A DNA stretch of 64,000 bases. Source: Clostridia bacterium (GTDB lineage Bacteria > Bacillota_A > Clostridia > Oscillospirales > CAG-272). The DNA lies in the NCBI GenBank assembly GCA_017466455.1, contig JAFTUD010000002.1:62001-126000 (forward strand). Direction: 5' to 3'. Shown piece after piece: positions 43,921 to 53,117 of the stretch (positions are counted from its first letter, which is position 1; every line of letters begins with the position of its first letter). The position numbers and the translations under genes were made by a program. The notes beneath the pieces were generated by a model. It was not told the DNA's origin. It saw only the letters and a list, made by a program, of their open reading frames with translations, and did no database searches.

Positions 43921-44515
43921 TTAACACCTCTGCAAGCCTTTGAACAAATTTTTCTACCGCAATTCCTCTATGGCTTACGGTATTTTTTCTTGATAATTCT
44001 ACCTCGGCAAATGTTTTTCCAAATGGCTCATAATAGAACAATGGATCGTATCCAAAACCGCCGTTTCCGTGCCTTTCGGTCAAAATTTTACCTGGACATT
44101 CGCCTCTTACGACAAAATCGCTCTCATGATTTGGAAAGACACACGCAATCGCACATACATATTTAGCAGAGCGATCATCCTTGCCCTCAAGCTCCTTTAA
44201 GAGCAAATTATTATTATCCTCATCATCTCCACCGGAATAACGTGCAGAATATACTCCGGGAGCGCCATTCAACGCATCAACGCAAAGCCCCGAATCATCG
44301 GCAAAGCCTATATATCCAAGACTTGCAGGAACAGAAGCCTTTGTTATAGCATTTTCCTCAAAGGTTTCTCCGTTTTCAACAATATCGCCGAAAAAACCAA
44401 TATCATCTAATGATAATACCTTGATTTTATCCTTAAAAATATTGTTAAGCAATGATTGAAATTCAACTATTTTCTTTTTGTTTCTTGATGCAAGTACTAT
44501 TTCAGTCATAATCAT
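43907..44515 (-). CDS. rdgB: XTP/dITP diphosphatase (RdgB/HAM1)
   Basis: The enzyme hydrolyses non-canonical purine triphosphates to keep them out of DNA. IVLASRNKKKIVEF, ENAITKASVPASLGYIGFADDSGLCVDALNGAPGVYSARYSG and GNGGFGYDPLFYYEPFGKTFAEV are family motifs. It has 202 residues. The start overlaps the ftsY stop (ATGA); an ATG two codons later would also fit the family N-terminus. No clear SD is visible. Confidence 0.96.
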   Translation of the reverse strand: MIMTEIVLASRNKKKIVEFQSLLNNIFKDKIKVLSLDDIGFFGDIVENGETFEENAITKASVPASLGYIGFADDSGLCVDALNGAPGVYSARYSGGDDEDNNNLLLKELEGKDDRSAKYVCAIACVFPNHESDFVVRGECPGKILTERHGNGGFGYDPLFYYEPFGKTFAEVELSRKNTVSHRGIAVEKFVQRLAEVLNDEQ

Positions 44516-45417
44516 TCAAATAACGCGTCTATAAATTCCTGTGCGTTAAATTTCTCCATATCATCTATTTGCTCGCCCACACCTATGAACTTGACTGGAA
44601 TATTTAACTCATTTTTAATTGAGAAAACAATTCCACCCTTTGCAGTTCCATCAAGCTTCGTGAGGACAAGTCCTGTTATATTTGCTGAATTCTTAAATTC
44701 CTTTGCTTGATTTACTGCATTTTGTCCAGTGGTAGAATCAAGCACGAGAAGAGTTTCTCTATTCGAGCAAGGAAGCTCTCTTGTGATTACCCTATCAATC
44801 TTAGCAAGCTCATCCATAAGATTTTTCTTGTTGTGAAGTCTTCCCGCTGTATCAACTATTAAAACATCAGCTCCACGCTTTTTGGCAGCGTTTATCGCAT
44901 CAAAAACAACTGCCGCAGGATCAGAGCCCTCAGTATGCTTTACAAGATCAACTCCGGCTCGCTTGGTCCAAACCTCAAGCTGGTCGATAGCCGCTGCTCT
45001 AAATGTATCTGCCGCGGCAACAAGAACCTTTTTATGAGATTTTTTTAACGAATGAGCGATTTTTCCAATAGAGGTGGTTTTTCCAACTCCGTTTACTCCA
45101 ATTACTAAAATAACAGTAATTTCCTTGGAATACGCAATTTCTCCGCCCTCGCCAATCATATCAAGCATTATGGCTCTTAGCTCGTTTTTTACATCGTCGG
45201 AATCCTTTAACCCCTTTTCCTTGATTCTTGCTCTTAGCTCATCAAGAATAAGCTCGGTAGTGCTTGCTCCAACATCAGCGCAGATGAGAATTTCCTCAAG
45301 CTCATCCATCAAATCCTCATCTATACGCCTTAATGTTTTAAATAAATCCGAAAATGGCTTAAAGATTGCATTTTTAGTTTTTTGCAATCCTTTCTTTAAT
45401 TTTTCAAAAAAAGACAT
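44512..45417 (-). CDS. ftsY: Signal recognition particle receptor FtsY
   Basis: FtsY is the SRP receptor GTPase at the membrane. The 301 residues are the short Firmicutes form lacking an acidic A domain. [36 protein letters not shown] and [10 protein letters not shown] are the G motifs. It follows smc by 13 bases, a classical arrangement, and its partner ffh lies at 11-12.4 kb. Confidence 0.97.
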   Translation of the reverse strand: MSFFEKLKKGLQKTKNAIFKPFSDLFKTLRRIDEDLMDELEEILICADVGASTTELILDELRARIKEKGLKDSDDVKNELRAIMLDMIGEGGEIAYSKEITVILVIGVNGVGKTTSIGKIAHSLKKSHKKVLVAAADTFRAAAIDQLEVWTKRAGVDLVKHTEGSDPAAVVFDAINAAKKRGADVLIVDTAGRLHNKKNLMDELAKIDRVITRELPCSNRETLLVLDSTTGQNAVNQAKEFKNSANITGLVLTKLDGTAKGGIVFSIKNELNIPVKFIGVGEQIDDMEKFNAQEFIDALFE

Positions 45418-45430
45418 TGATATCTCCTAT

Positions 45431-48400
45431 TTATTTTGGGTTGTTTGTTTCAAGTATCTTGTCGTTACCTACATCATTTACATCCATGGTAAGAACCTTT
45501 GAAATACCCTTCTCATGCATAGTAACGCCATATAGCTTATCCGCAATTTCCATAGTACCACGCCTGTGCGTAATTACAATGAACTGCGTTTGCTTAGAAT
45601 AACGCTTAATGTACTGACCAAATCTTGTAACATTTACCTCATCAAGCGCTGCTTCAATTTCATCAAAAATGCAGAATGGTGTAGGATTAACCTTCAATAT
45701 AGCGAAAAGCAACGCTATCGCTACAAATGCCTGCTCACCGCCCGAAAGAAGCATAAGGCTCTTAATAACCTTGCCTGGAGGCGCCGCCTTAATTTCAATA
45801 CCGCAATTCAGTAGGTCATCAGGATTGTCAAGAAGAAGCTCCGCGTGTCCACCGCCAAACAATTCCTTGAATACTATATTGAAGTTTTCATTCACAGCAT
45901 TGAACGCCGAAACGAACTTAGTCTTCATTTCTTCCTCAAGCTTAGAAATTTCATCAAGAATAAACGCCTTGGACTTTTCAAGATCAGTAATTTGAGTGTG
46001 ATACATATCGTATCTTTCCTTCTCATTTATGTAATCCTGAATAGCCGCAGTATTAACACTACCAAGCTCCTTTATTCTTTGCTTATAATCATTAACCTCG
46101 GCGCTAACTTCTCTATAGTTCCTTTCATTAACCTCGGGATAATCAAGATTATATGCATCAGATGGCTCAAGACCGTATTCTTCCTTTAGCCTATCCCTCA
46201 TTTTCTCGCGGTTTTCATTCTTTTGCTTAAGCTGTTCAGCGATAGAACCGTGATTACGAGAAAGAATTTCCTTCTTTGAAGAAATTTCCTTAACCTTGAG
46301 GCTAAGCTCATTTCTCTTTCGTTCTATTTGCTGCTCAAGCTCGGAAAGCGACAGCCTTTGCGCTTCAAAGTCGGCAAGGCGTTTTTTTGCATCATCATAT
46401 GCCTTACGGTTGTCTTCGCGCTTTTGAGAGAATGAGCCCACATCATCATTGAGTCTTTGGATTTTATCACGGCGAGTAGATAGCTGTTCGTTGATGTCAT
46501 CTAATTTATTCTTAGAATCCAAAACAACAGCGCTTGCAACCTCTAAATCCTTTTCTACTTTTACGACATCGATCAAGCAACCGCTGATTTTCTCGGTGCA
46601 CTCATTTATTTTTTCCCCGTATTCATACTTTTGCTCGTCAATATCCAATCTTTTTGTTGTGATTTCTTCAATTTGATTGTTTAAAGCCTTGCTTTTCTCA
46701 GTAAGCTCAGAAATTTCAATCGCACTTTTTTGCTCGTCATCAGCCAACTTTTGCTTATCGTACTCAAGCCCCTCAAGAAGCTCCTTCTTCAGATTGATTT
46801 GAGCAAGAAGCGTTTCGTACTCGGTTTTATCGTTTCTATAAATAGCATCAATAATATTGTACTGTTGCTTATTTTCAACCTGCTTGCTTGAAAGTGTCTT
46901 TAACAAATCGCCAAGCTCTTTTCCCTCGGCCTTGATAGCATCTAATTTTTCGTTAACGCTAAGCAATTCCTCTTCCATATGCTTTATTTTACTTGCACGG
47001 GAAAGAACATCACTCTCATGCTTTACAGATCCACCGGTGAAAGAGCCTCCGGTATTTATTTGCTGACCGTCAAGGGTAACCACCTTAACTCTATATTTTT
47101 GAGCCTTTGCCATCTCGGTAGCATTCTCAATATTGTCAAAGATCAATGTTCTTCCAAGAAGTGACGAGAAAATATCCTCAAACAAATCATCGAAATCTAA
47201 AAGCTCATTAGCAACGCCTATATATCCCTTGAAGCTCTTTGCCATCTCCATTTCATATGTTGAATCCTGTGGCTTTACAGAGCTTACGGGATAAAATGTT
47301 GCTCTTCCTGATTTACTTTGCTTAAGACTATAAATACATGCCTTTGCGGTTTCTTCATCATCTACAACTATATGTTGAAGTCCAACGCCAAGAGCAGTTT
47401 CAATAGCTATTCTATATTCATCCTTTGTTGAGATAAGATGTGATATAGGTCCATAAATTTTTCCAACACCGTTAAGCTCATTATTCTTATACGCATTCAT
47501 AATGTAGCTTACACTCTTGGAATAGCCCTCAAATAGCTCTTCCATCGTTTTGAGAGTGTTTATTCTTTCGGTTAATGATGAAAGCTGAGAATTATATTCA
47601 TCCTTTGACAGCTTTAAATTGTCAAAAATTTCCGCCTTTTGAGTTAACTCCTCTTCCGTGTTCTTTAACTCATTTTCAAGGCTTGAAAGGGCGCTTTCCT
47701 GCTTTGCCAAGCCCTGTGCCTTCATTTCGGAATCCGAAATCATCTTATCAAGATCGGCTTTAATTTGACCTATGTTATCGTCGTTGCTTGTTGCCTTTTC
47801 CTTGTCGCTTGACGACACACTGTTCAAAAATGCGATACGAATGCTTATTTGAGAAAGCTCTTCGTTCAATCTCTTCTGCTCTTCAAATAGGTCATCAAGC
47901 TCCTTTGACGCCTCATTGAACTTCAATTGAAAGCCTTCCTTTTCCTTGATAAGATCCTCATGGGAGTCTTGAAGGTCAGAAAGCATTTTCTTTACCTCTT
48001 CAACCTTAGCCTGATTTTGATCAATTTCGGATAGTGCGAGATTTTTCTTTGCCTCTAATTTTTCAATTTCAGCAAGCTCCTCGCCCGAAATCACTTCAAC
48101 ATTTTGGTGATTCGTTTCCATAATAGCGAGATCTCTGTCAAGGTCGGAAATAGTAGTATTACATGCCTTTATCTCGCTGTAAATTCGTTCCTCATCAAGC
48201 TTTGTTTTTTGAAATTTTTCCGATAGCATGTTTTGCTGGTTGGATATTTGATTTAGAGCACCGTTAGCGGTTTCAAGCTCGTGAGTTGCCATGTTGAAAT
48301 TATTCTCAAGAGATTCAATCTCAGACTTATTCTTCTTTGACTGATAAACCCATAGCGCTATATCAGAGCCCTTTTTCTTTTCTGATAATTCCAAAAATAT

Positions 48401-49045
48401 CTTTGCCTTCTGAGCATCTCTTTCAAGAGTGCCGATGCGCCTTGAAAGCTCATTATACAAATCAGATACACGATCAAGATTTTCCTGTGTGTTTTTGAGA
48501 TTCTTCTCAGCCTCAGTCTTAACATGCCTTGTTTTGGAAATTCCAGCTGCTTCCTCAAAAATATTTCGCCTATCTTCGCTCTTTTTAGAGATAATTTCTG
48601 CAATTCTACCCTGTCCAATGATAGAATAACCCTCACGACCGACACCGGTATTCATAAATAGCTGGAAAATATCTCCGAGCCTACACGGAGTACGATTGAT
48701 TAAATATTCGCTTTTTCCTGCGCGAAGATATCTACGAGTAACGGTAATTTCATCAAACGGACTGTTGAGTCGTCCTTCCTCGGATGAATTATCAAAGGTA
48801 ACGGAAACCTCGGCGAAGCTCATTGGCTTTCTGTTTTCCGCACCGATAAAAATAACATCTTCCAATTTAGAACCACGAATATTTTTTGATGATATTTCAC
48901 CAAGAACCCATCTCATGGCGTCGGTGATGTTGGATTTACCGCTTCCGTTTGGTCCTACTATAACAGTAGCGCCATCATCAAATGTAAGCAATGTTTTATC
49001 TGGAAATGATTTAAATCCATGTAGCTCAAGCGATTTGAGATGCAT
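45431..49045 (-). CDS. smc: Chromosome segregation protein SMC
   Basis: SMC is the ATPase of bacterial condensin. The 1204 residues start MHLKSLELHGFKSFPDKT with Walker A GPNGSGKSN, then a long coiled coil. The hinge is near the middle (GVGKIYGPISHLISTKDEYRIAIETALG), followed by the returning coil. The C-terminal head has LLSGGEQAFVAIALLFAIL, FCIFDEIEAALDE and the D-loop region. It is flanked by rnc and a radical SAM gene upstream and ftsY downstream. Confidence 0.98.
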   Translation of the reverse strand: MHLKSLELHGFKSFPDKTLLTFDDGATVIVGPNGSGKSNITDAMRWVLGEISSKNIRGSKLEDVIFIGAENRKPMSFAEVSVTFDNSSEEGRLNSPFDEITVTRRYLRAGKSEYLINRTPCRLGDIFQLFMNTGVGREGYSIIGQGRIAEIISKKSEDRRNIFEEAAGISKTRHVKTEAEKNLKNTQENLDRVSDLYNELSRRIGTLERDAQKAKIFLELSEKKKGSDIALWVYQSKKNKSEIESLENNFNMATHELETANGALNQISNQQNMLSEKFQKTKLDEERIYSEIKACNTTISDLDRDLAIMETNHQNVEVISGEELAEIEKLEAKKNLALSEIDQNQAKVEEVKKMLSDLQDSHEDLIKEKEGFQLKFNEASKELDDLFEEQKRLNEELSQISIRIAFLNSVSSSDKEKATSNDDNIGQIKADLDKMISDSEMKAQGLAKQESALSSLENELKNTEEELTQKAEIFDNLKLSKDEYNSQLSSLTERINTLKTMEELFEGYSKSVSYIMNAYKNNELNGVGKIYGPISHLISTKDEYRIAIETALGVGLQHIVVDDEETAKACIYSLKQSKSGRATFYPVSSVKPQDSTYEMEMAKSFKGYIGVANELLDFDDLFEDIFSSLLGRTLIFDNIENATEMAKAQKYRVKVVTLDGQQINTGGSFTGGSVKHESDVLSRASKIKHMEEELLSVNEKLDAIKAEGKELGDLLKTLSSKQVENKQQYNIIDAIYRNDKTEYETLLAQINLKKELLEGLEYDKQKLADDEQKSAIEISELTEKSKALNNQIEEITTKRLDIDEQKYEYGEKINECTEKISGCLIDVVKVEKDLEVASAVVLDSKNKLDDINEQLSTRRDKIQRLNDDVGSFSQKREDNRKAYDDAKKRLADFEAQRLSLSELEQQIERKRNELSLKVKEISSKKEILSRNHGSIAEQLKQKNENREKMRDRLKEEYGLEPSDAYNLDYPEVNERNYREVSAEVNDYKQRIKELGSVNTAAIQDYINEKERYDMYHTQITDLEKSKAFILDEISKLEEEMKTKFVSAFNAVNENFNIVFKELFGGGHAELLLDNPDDLLNCGIEIKAAPPGKVIKSLMLLSGGEQAFVAIALLFAILKVNPTPFCIFDEIEAALDEVNVTRFGQYIKRYSKQTQFIVITHRRGTMEIADKLYGVTMHEKGISKVLTMDVNDVGNDKILETNNPK

Positions 49046-49047
49046 CG

Positions 49048-50058
49048 TTAGTCCTCCTTATTTTCTATTCTTATTCCGTAAGCATCAAGAGCTATGTCTT
49101 CGCATACCTTAATGCTCTTGATGCCATATTTTTCTCTTATTTTAGTTAAATTTGCCTTGCTATTTCCAACTGTCTGAGAAATAGCTCCCTTGGGGCAAAA
49201 TATAATTATATTCCTTGAAAATGTGTTTTCATCTAAAATGTCGCAAATTTTGTTAAAGTATAAGCGACTTCTTATAAGCTCTCCAAGAGATGGGTGATTA
49301 GGTCCTGCGACATATGAGTCAGCGGAATGTAAATTCTCACTCTCACAAAGACCGATTCTTATGCAGGGAACATTGTTTTGAACAAATATTTCAAGCACTC
49401 TTGCGCTTCTTTCAACAGCATCCTCGCATGAAAGCGGCATATATTCATTTAATGCCGTTATCCTTTCAAGCTCTGTTTGCTTAAATACAACCGTTGGATA
49501 AATTCTTGAGCCCACTGCTCCACGCTCGCAAATAAGCTTAGCACAGGCAATTTCGTCATCTAATGTAGCCAGTGGCAATCCGACCATCATTTGACCAACA
49601 AACGGAATATTATGCTTTTTCAAAAGTGAGATGGCTTTTTCGGTATCCTCAACGGTATGCCCACGCTTAAGATAGCTTAAAATCTTATCATTTACTGACT
49701 GAATTCCAAGCTCAACACAGCTTATTGTATATCTCTTTAGTATTGATATTACTTCCTCGTTAATATAATCGGGACGAGTTGACATTCTTATGGCGCATAC
49801 CCTACCGCTATTTACATATCCTTGCGCAATATCCAAAAGACGCACCATTAGTGCTCTATCAATTCCGGTAAAGGATCCCCCGAAAAAGGCAATTTCGGGC
49901 TTTTTGTCACCAACTGTTGACAAGACCTCGAGGATTTGCCTGTCTACATCAGCCTCAGAAAAATCAATGTGCCCAGAAATAAATCTTTGATTGCAAAAAA
50001 TACATTGATTTGGGCAGCCCAAGTGAGGTATAAAAATAGGTATATTTATATGTCCCAT
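49048..50058 (-). CDS. Elp3-like radical SAM protein (rnc-smc neighbour)
   Basis: A radical SAM protein of 336 residues. The Fe-S cluster motif CPNQCIFC is at residues 14-21, followed by FFGGSFTGI, RMSTRPDYI, VELGIQSVNDKIL and GQMMVGLPLAT, as in the Elp3/HemN-like branch. It lacks the GNAT acetyltransferase domain of true Elp3. Proteins of this type are often encoded between rnc and smc in Clostridia; I know of no established substrate. It overlaps rnc by 13 bases. Confidence 0.85.
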   Translation of the reverse strand: MGHINIPIFIPHLGCPNQCIFCNQRFISGHIDFSEADVDRQILEVLSTVGDKKPEIAFFGGSFTGIDRALMVRLLDIAQGYVNSGRVCAIRMSTRPDYINEEVISILKRYTISCVELGIQSVNDKILSYLKRGHTVEDTEKAISLLKKHNIPFVGQMMVGLPLATLDDEIACAKLICERGAVGSRIYPTVVFKQTELERITALNEYMPLSCEDAVERSARVLEIFVQNNVPCIRIGLCESENLHSADSYVAGPNHPSLGELIRSRLYFNKICDILDENTFSRNIIIFCPKGAISQTVGNSKANLTKIREKYGIKSIKVCEDIALDAYGIRIENKED

Positions 50059-50774
50059 TTTATGTCAAATAGCTGACAAGCTTGCTTTGCTGCGAGCTGT
50101 TCTGCCTCTCTCTTACTACTTCCTGAGCCCTTACCTACAACATTTGAGCTGATTTTAACCTCTACATCAAAAATCTTGGCATGGTCGGGTCCATGCTCGT
50201 CAACACACTGATAAGTAATCTTCTCCTTACCGTTTGCCTGAACAAATTGTTGAAGGGCGGTTTTATAATCTCTATTGATTTCATTTTTTGAAGCCTCATC
50301 TATTTCCTTAGAAATAAGAGGTATTAAAAACCTTGCAACGGTTTCCTTGGAACAGCTTGAATCAAGATAAATAGATGCAAGTAATGCCTCAAAGGTATTT
50401 TCAAGAATCTTGCAGTTAATCCTTCCGCTTTCCTCTTCTCCCTTGCCAAGGAGTAAATAATCACCAAGCGAGATTTTCTTTGCGAGATTTGCAAGCGATT
50501 TTGAGCATACAACACTCGCTCTTACCTTACTTAAATATCCCTCGGGGCTATCCTTAAATTTATCGTATATATACTCACTTGTTATCAACGACAATACGCT
50601 ATCTCCCAAGAATTCAAGGCGCTCATTATGCTCACATTTGGTCTTTTTACCGTGACTTCTTTGCTCGTTTGCGAATGAAGAATGTGTAAGAGCTGTTTTT
50701 AATAATGATTTATTAACAAATGTATAGCCTATTGCTTTTTCTAATTCTTCAATAGGAAACGGATAATTAGCCAT
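50046..50774 (-). CDS. rnc: Ribonuclease III
   Basis: RNase III cleaves double-stranded RNA in rRNA and mRNA processing. The 242 residues have the catalytic signature HNERLEFLGDSVL, a second acidic site in ENTFEALLASIYLDS, and a C-terminal dsRNA-binding domain (DYKTALQQFVQANGKEKITYQC to GKGSGSSKREAEQLAAKQA). It is 16 bases after plsX. acpP, often between plsX and rnc, is absent here. Confidence 0.97.
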   Translation of the reverse strand: MANYPFPIEELEKAIGYTFVNKSLLKTALTHSSFANEQRSHGKKTKCEHNERLEFLGDSVLSLITSEYIYDKFKDSPEGYLSKVRASVVCSKSLANLAKKISLGDYLLLGKGEEESGRINCKILENTFEALLASIYLDSSCSKETVARFLIPLISKEIDEASKNEINRDYKTALQQFVQANGKEKITYQCVDEHGPDHAKIFDVEVKISSNVVGKGSGSSKREAEQLAAKQACQLFDIKWDI

Positions 50775-50790
50775 TTCGACCTCCTGTAAT

Positions 50791-51783
50791 CTATTTTAAT
50801 TCGTTTGCAACCTCTTCAATAATGTTTGATTTAGCATATTCAACAGCTTGTCTGATTGCAATTTTTATTTCCTTAGCCTTTGAGCTTCCGTGAGCCTTTA
50901 TAACAGGCTTTGAAAGTCCCAAAAGCGGAGCCCCGCCGTATTCAGAGGCGTCAAGCTTATTTTTGAAATTATATATCTTCTTTTTGAAGAAAAGCAAATA
51001 CGAAAGCTTAGTGAAAAAGTTCGATTTAAATATACCTGTTAAATTCTTACCGATAAACTTTCCCATTCCCTCAGCAAATTTCAAGGTAATGTTTCCTGTA
51101 AAACCGTCAGTGATTAAAACATCGCAGGGCGAATTTGGAATTTCCTTTCCCTCAACATTACCGACAAAGTTTAAATTCTTGCAATTTTTCAAAAGTGTAT
51201 GAGCCTCGCAGGCAACAGCGGTTCCCTTATGCTCCTCTGTACCATTGTTCAGAAGTCCTATACGAGGATTTTCAACGCCAAATACCTTATTCATATATGC
51301 AGATCCAATATGTGCCCATTGATAAAGAATATCAGCGGTAACCTCAGGATTAGCACCCGAATCAAGTAGTAAAATAGGTGGATCAAACGGTAAAATAGCA
51401 CCAATGGCACTGCGTCTGACTCCCTTCATCTTTCTTACTATCAATGTAGAGGCGGTGTGAAGCGCTCCCGTGCTTCCCGCACTTATAAAAGCATCGCATT
51501 GCTCGTCCTTAAGGAGTCTCAATCCAACCGCCATTGAAGAATCCTTTTTTTCCTTCATTACCACCATTGGATCGTCTTCCATTGTAACAGCAACACTCGT
51601 ATGGACAATAGATATATTTTCGGGAATAAGCATTTCAAGCTCTTTTGCGCACTCTTTTATCTTGTTTTCATCACCGACAAGAGTAATTTTGATATTCTTA
51701 TATTCAAGCGCTGCATCAAGAGTCCCCTTGATAATCTGCAATGGAGCAAAATCTCCTCCCATAGCATCAACAGCTATATTCAT
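50791..51783 (-). CDS. plsX: Phosphate acyltransferase PlsX
   Basis: PlsX converts acyl-ACP to acyl phosphate for phospholipid synthesis at the membrane surface. The 330 residues begin MNIAVDAMGGDFAP and include SAGSTGALHTAS, LLLDSGANPEV and NVEGKEIPNSPCDVLITDGFTGNI. The ATG overlaps the trmFO stop by four bases. It is the only fatty-acid or phospholipid gene in the window. Confidence 0.97.
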   Translation of the reverse strand: MNIAVDAMGGDFAPLQIIKGTLDAALEYKNIKITLVGDENKIKECAKELEMLIPENISIVHTSVAVTMEDDPMVVMKEKKDSSMAVGLRLLKDEQCDAFISAGSTGALHTASTLIVRKMKGVRRSAIGAILPFDPPILLLDSGANPEVTADILYQWAHIGSAYMNKVFGVENPRIGLLNNGTEEHKGTAVACEAHTLLKNCKNLNFVGNVEGKEIPNSPCDVLITDGFTGNITLKFAEGMGKFIGKNLTGIFKSNFFTKLSYLLFFKKKIYNFKNKLDASEYGGAPLLGLSKPVIKAHGSSKAKEIKIAIRQAVEYAKSNIIEEVANELK

Positions 51784-53117
51784 AAATTGTTTCCTTCCTT
51801 CAAAGCATGTATTGATGTTAATGATCTCTTGGCGATTTCCGCATTGCGAGCCTTTTTTCCGCCCTTAACCTTATAATTTAAGGGAGCGACAATTCCAAAA
51901 TTAGCATTCATTGGCTGAAAATTGCCCGAAATACATGATGAGCTGACATAATGTGCAAGCGCACCGATCACGGTATTTTCGGTAAAATCAATTCTCTCAA
52001 GACCAAGAGCCTGTCTTCCTGCATTTATTCCCGCAACATATCCGGATGAGCATGATTCAATATATCCCTCAACGCCGGTCATTTGCCCTGCAAAATAAAT
52101 GCTGGGATTTTTTCTCAAGGAATAATCAAAATCAAGAATCCCAGGAGAATTAAGATAAGTATTCCTATGCATAACTCCGTATCTTAAAAATGAAGCATTT
52201 TCAAGACCTGGAATCATTCCAAAAACTCTCTTTTGCTCCAAAAAGGTAAGATGAGTTTGGAATCCTACAATGTTATACATAGTTCCCTCATTATTTTCTT
52301 TTCTAAGCTGAACAACCGCAAAATAAGTATCCTTTGTTTCGGGATGTTCAATTCCTACGGGCTTAAGAGGACCGAAAAGCAAGGTTTCATATCCCCTTTT
52401 TGCCATAACCTCAACAGGCATGCAGCCTTCAAAAACCTTTAAATCCTGCTCTTGCTTGTCAAAATCGTGCAAAGGAGCTTCCTTAGCGGAAATCAATGCT
52501 TCATAAAAAGCTCTGTACTCCTGCTCATTCATAGGACAGTTGATATAGTCTGCATCACCCTTATTGTATCTTGATGCAAAAAACGCCTTTGTCATATCTA
52601 TCGACTCAAAATCAATTATAGGTGCCGCAGCATCAAAAAAGTGAAGATTATTGAGTCCAAGCTCGCTTCTTATAAATTCCGCCAAGCTATCAGATGTTAA
52701 AGGACCTGACGCAACAACGGTAATTTCATCAGAGTTGATTTTTGAAACCTCATCATAAATCACTTCAATATTTGGGTGATTTTTAATCTTATCAGTAATA
52801 TATTTTGAAAAAAGCTCTCTATCAACCGCAAGTGCCGAGCCTGCGGAAACACGATTTTTTTCCGCTGACTCCATTATTAACGATCCAAGCTCCCTTAACT
52901 CTTGCTTTAATAGACCTATGGCATTTGAAAGGTCATCGGAGCGCAAGGAATTTGAGCATACAAGCTCAGCAAAATTAGGGTTATGGTGAGCAGGCGTGTA
53001 CTTTTGGGGCTTCATTTCGTATAAACGAACCTTAACTCCCATTTGCGCGGCTTGATATGCTGCCTCGCATCCCGCAAGTCCTGCTCCTATAACATTTATA
53101 AATGGTTGTTTAGTCAT
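51780..53117 (-). CDS. trmFO: tRNA m5U54 methyltransferase TrmFO
   Basis: TrmFO is the folate- and FAD-dependent methyltransferase forming ribothymidine 54 in tRNA. The 445 residues have the N-terminal FAD motif VIGAGLAGCEAAYQAA, NFAELVCSNSLRSDDLSNAIGLLKQE, and the C-terminal GQMTGVEGYIESCSSGYVAGINAGR. The gene overlaps topA by eight bases and plsX by four. Confidence 0.97.
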   Translation of the reverse strand: MTKQPFINVIGAGLAGCEAAYQAAQMGVKVRLYEMKPQKYTPAHHNPNFAELVCSNSLRSDDLSNAIGLLKQELRELGSLIMESAEKNRVSAGSALAVDRELFSKYITDKIKNHPNIEVIYDEVSKINSDEITVVASGPLTSDSLAEFIRSELGLNNLHFFDAAAPIIDFESIDMTKAFFASRYNKGDADYINCPMNEQEYRAFYEALISAKEAPLHDFDKQEQDLKVFEGCMPVEVMAKRGYETLLFGPLKPVGIEHPETKDTYFAVVQLRKENNEGTMYNIVGFQTHLTFLEQKRVFGMIPGLENASFLRYGVMHRNTYLNSPGILDFDYSLRKNPSIYFAGQMTGVEGYIESCSSGYVAGINAGRQALGLERIDFTENTVIGALAHYVSSSCISGNFQPMNANFGIVAPLNYKVKGGKKARNAEIAKRSLTSIHALKEGNNL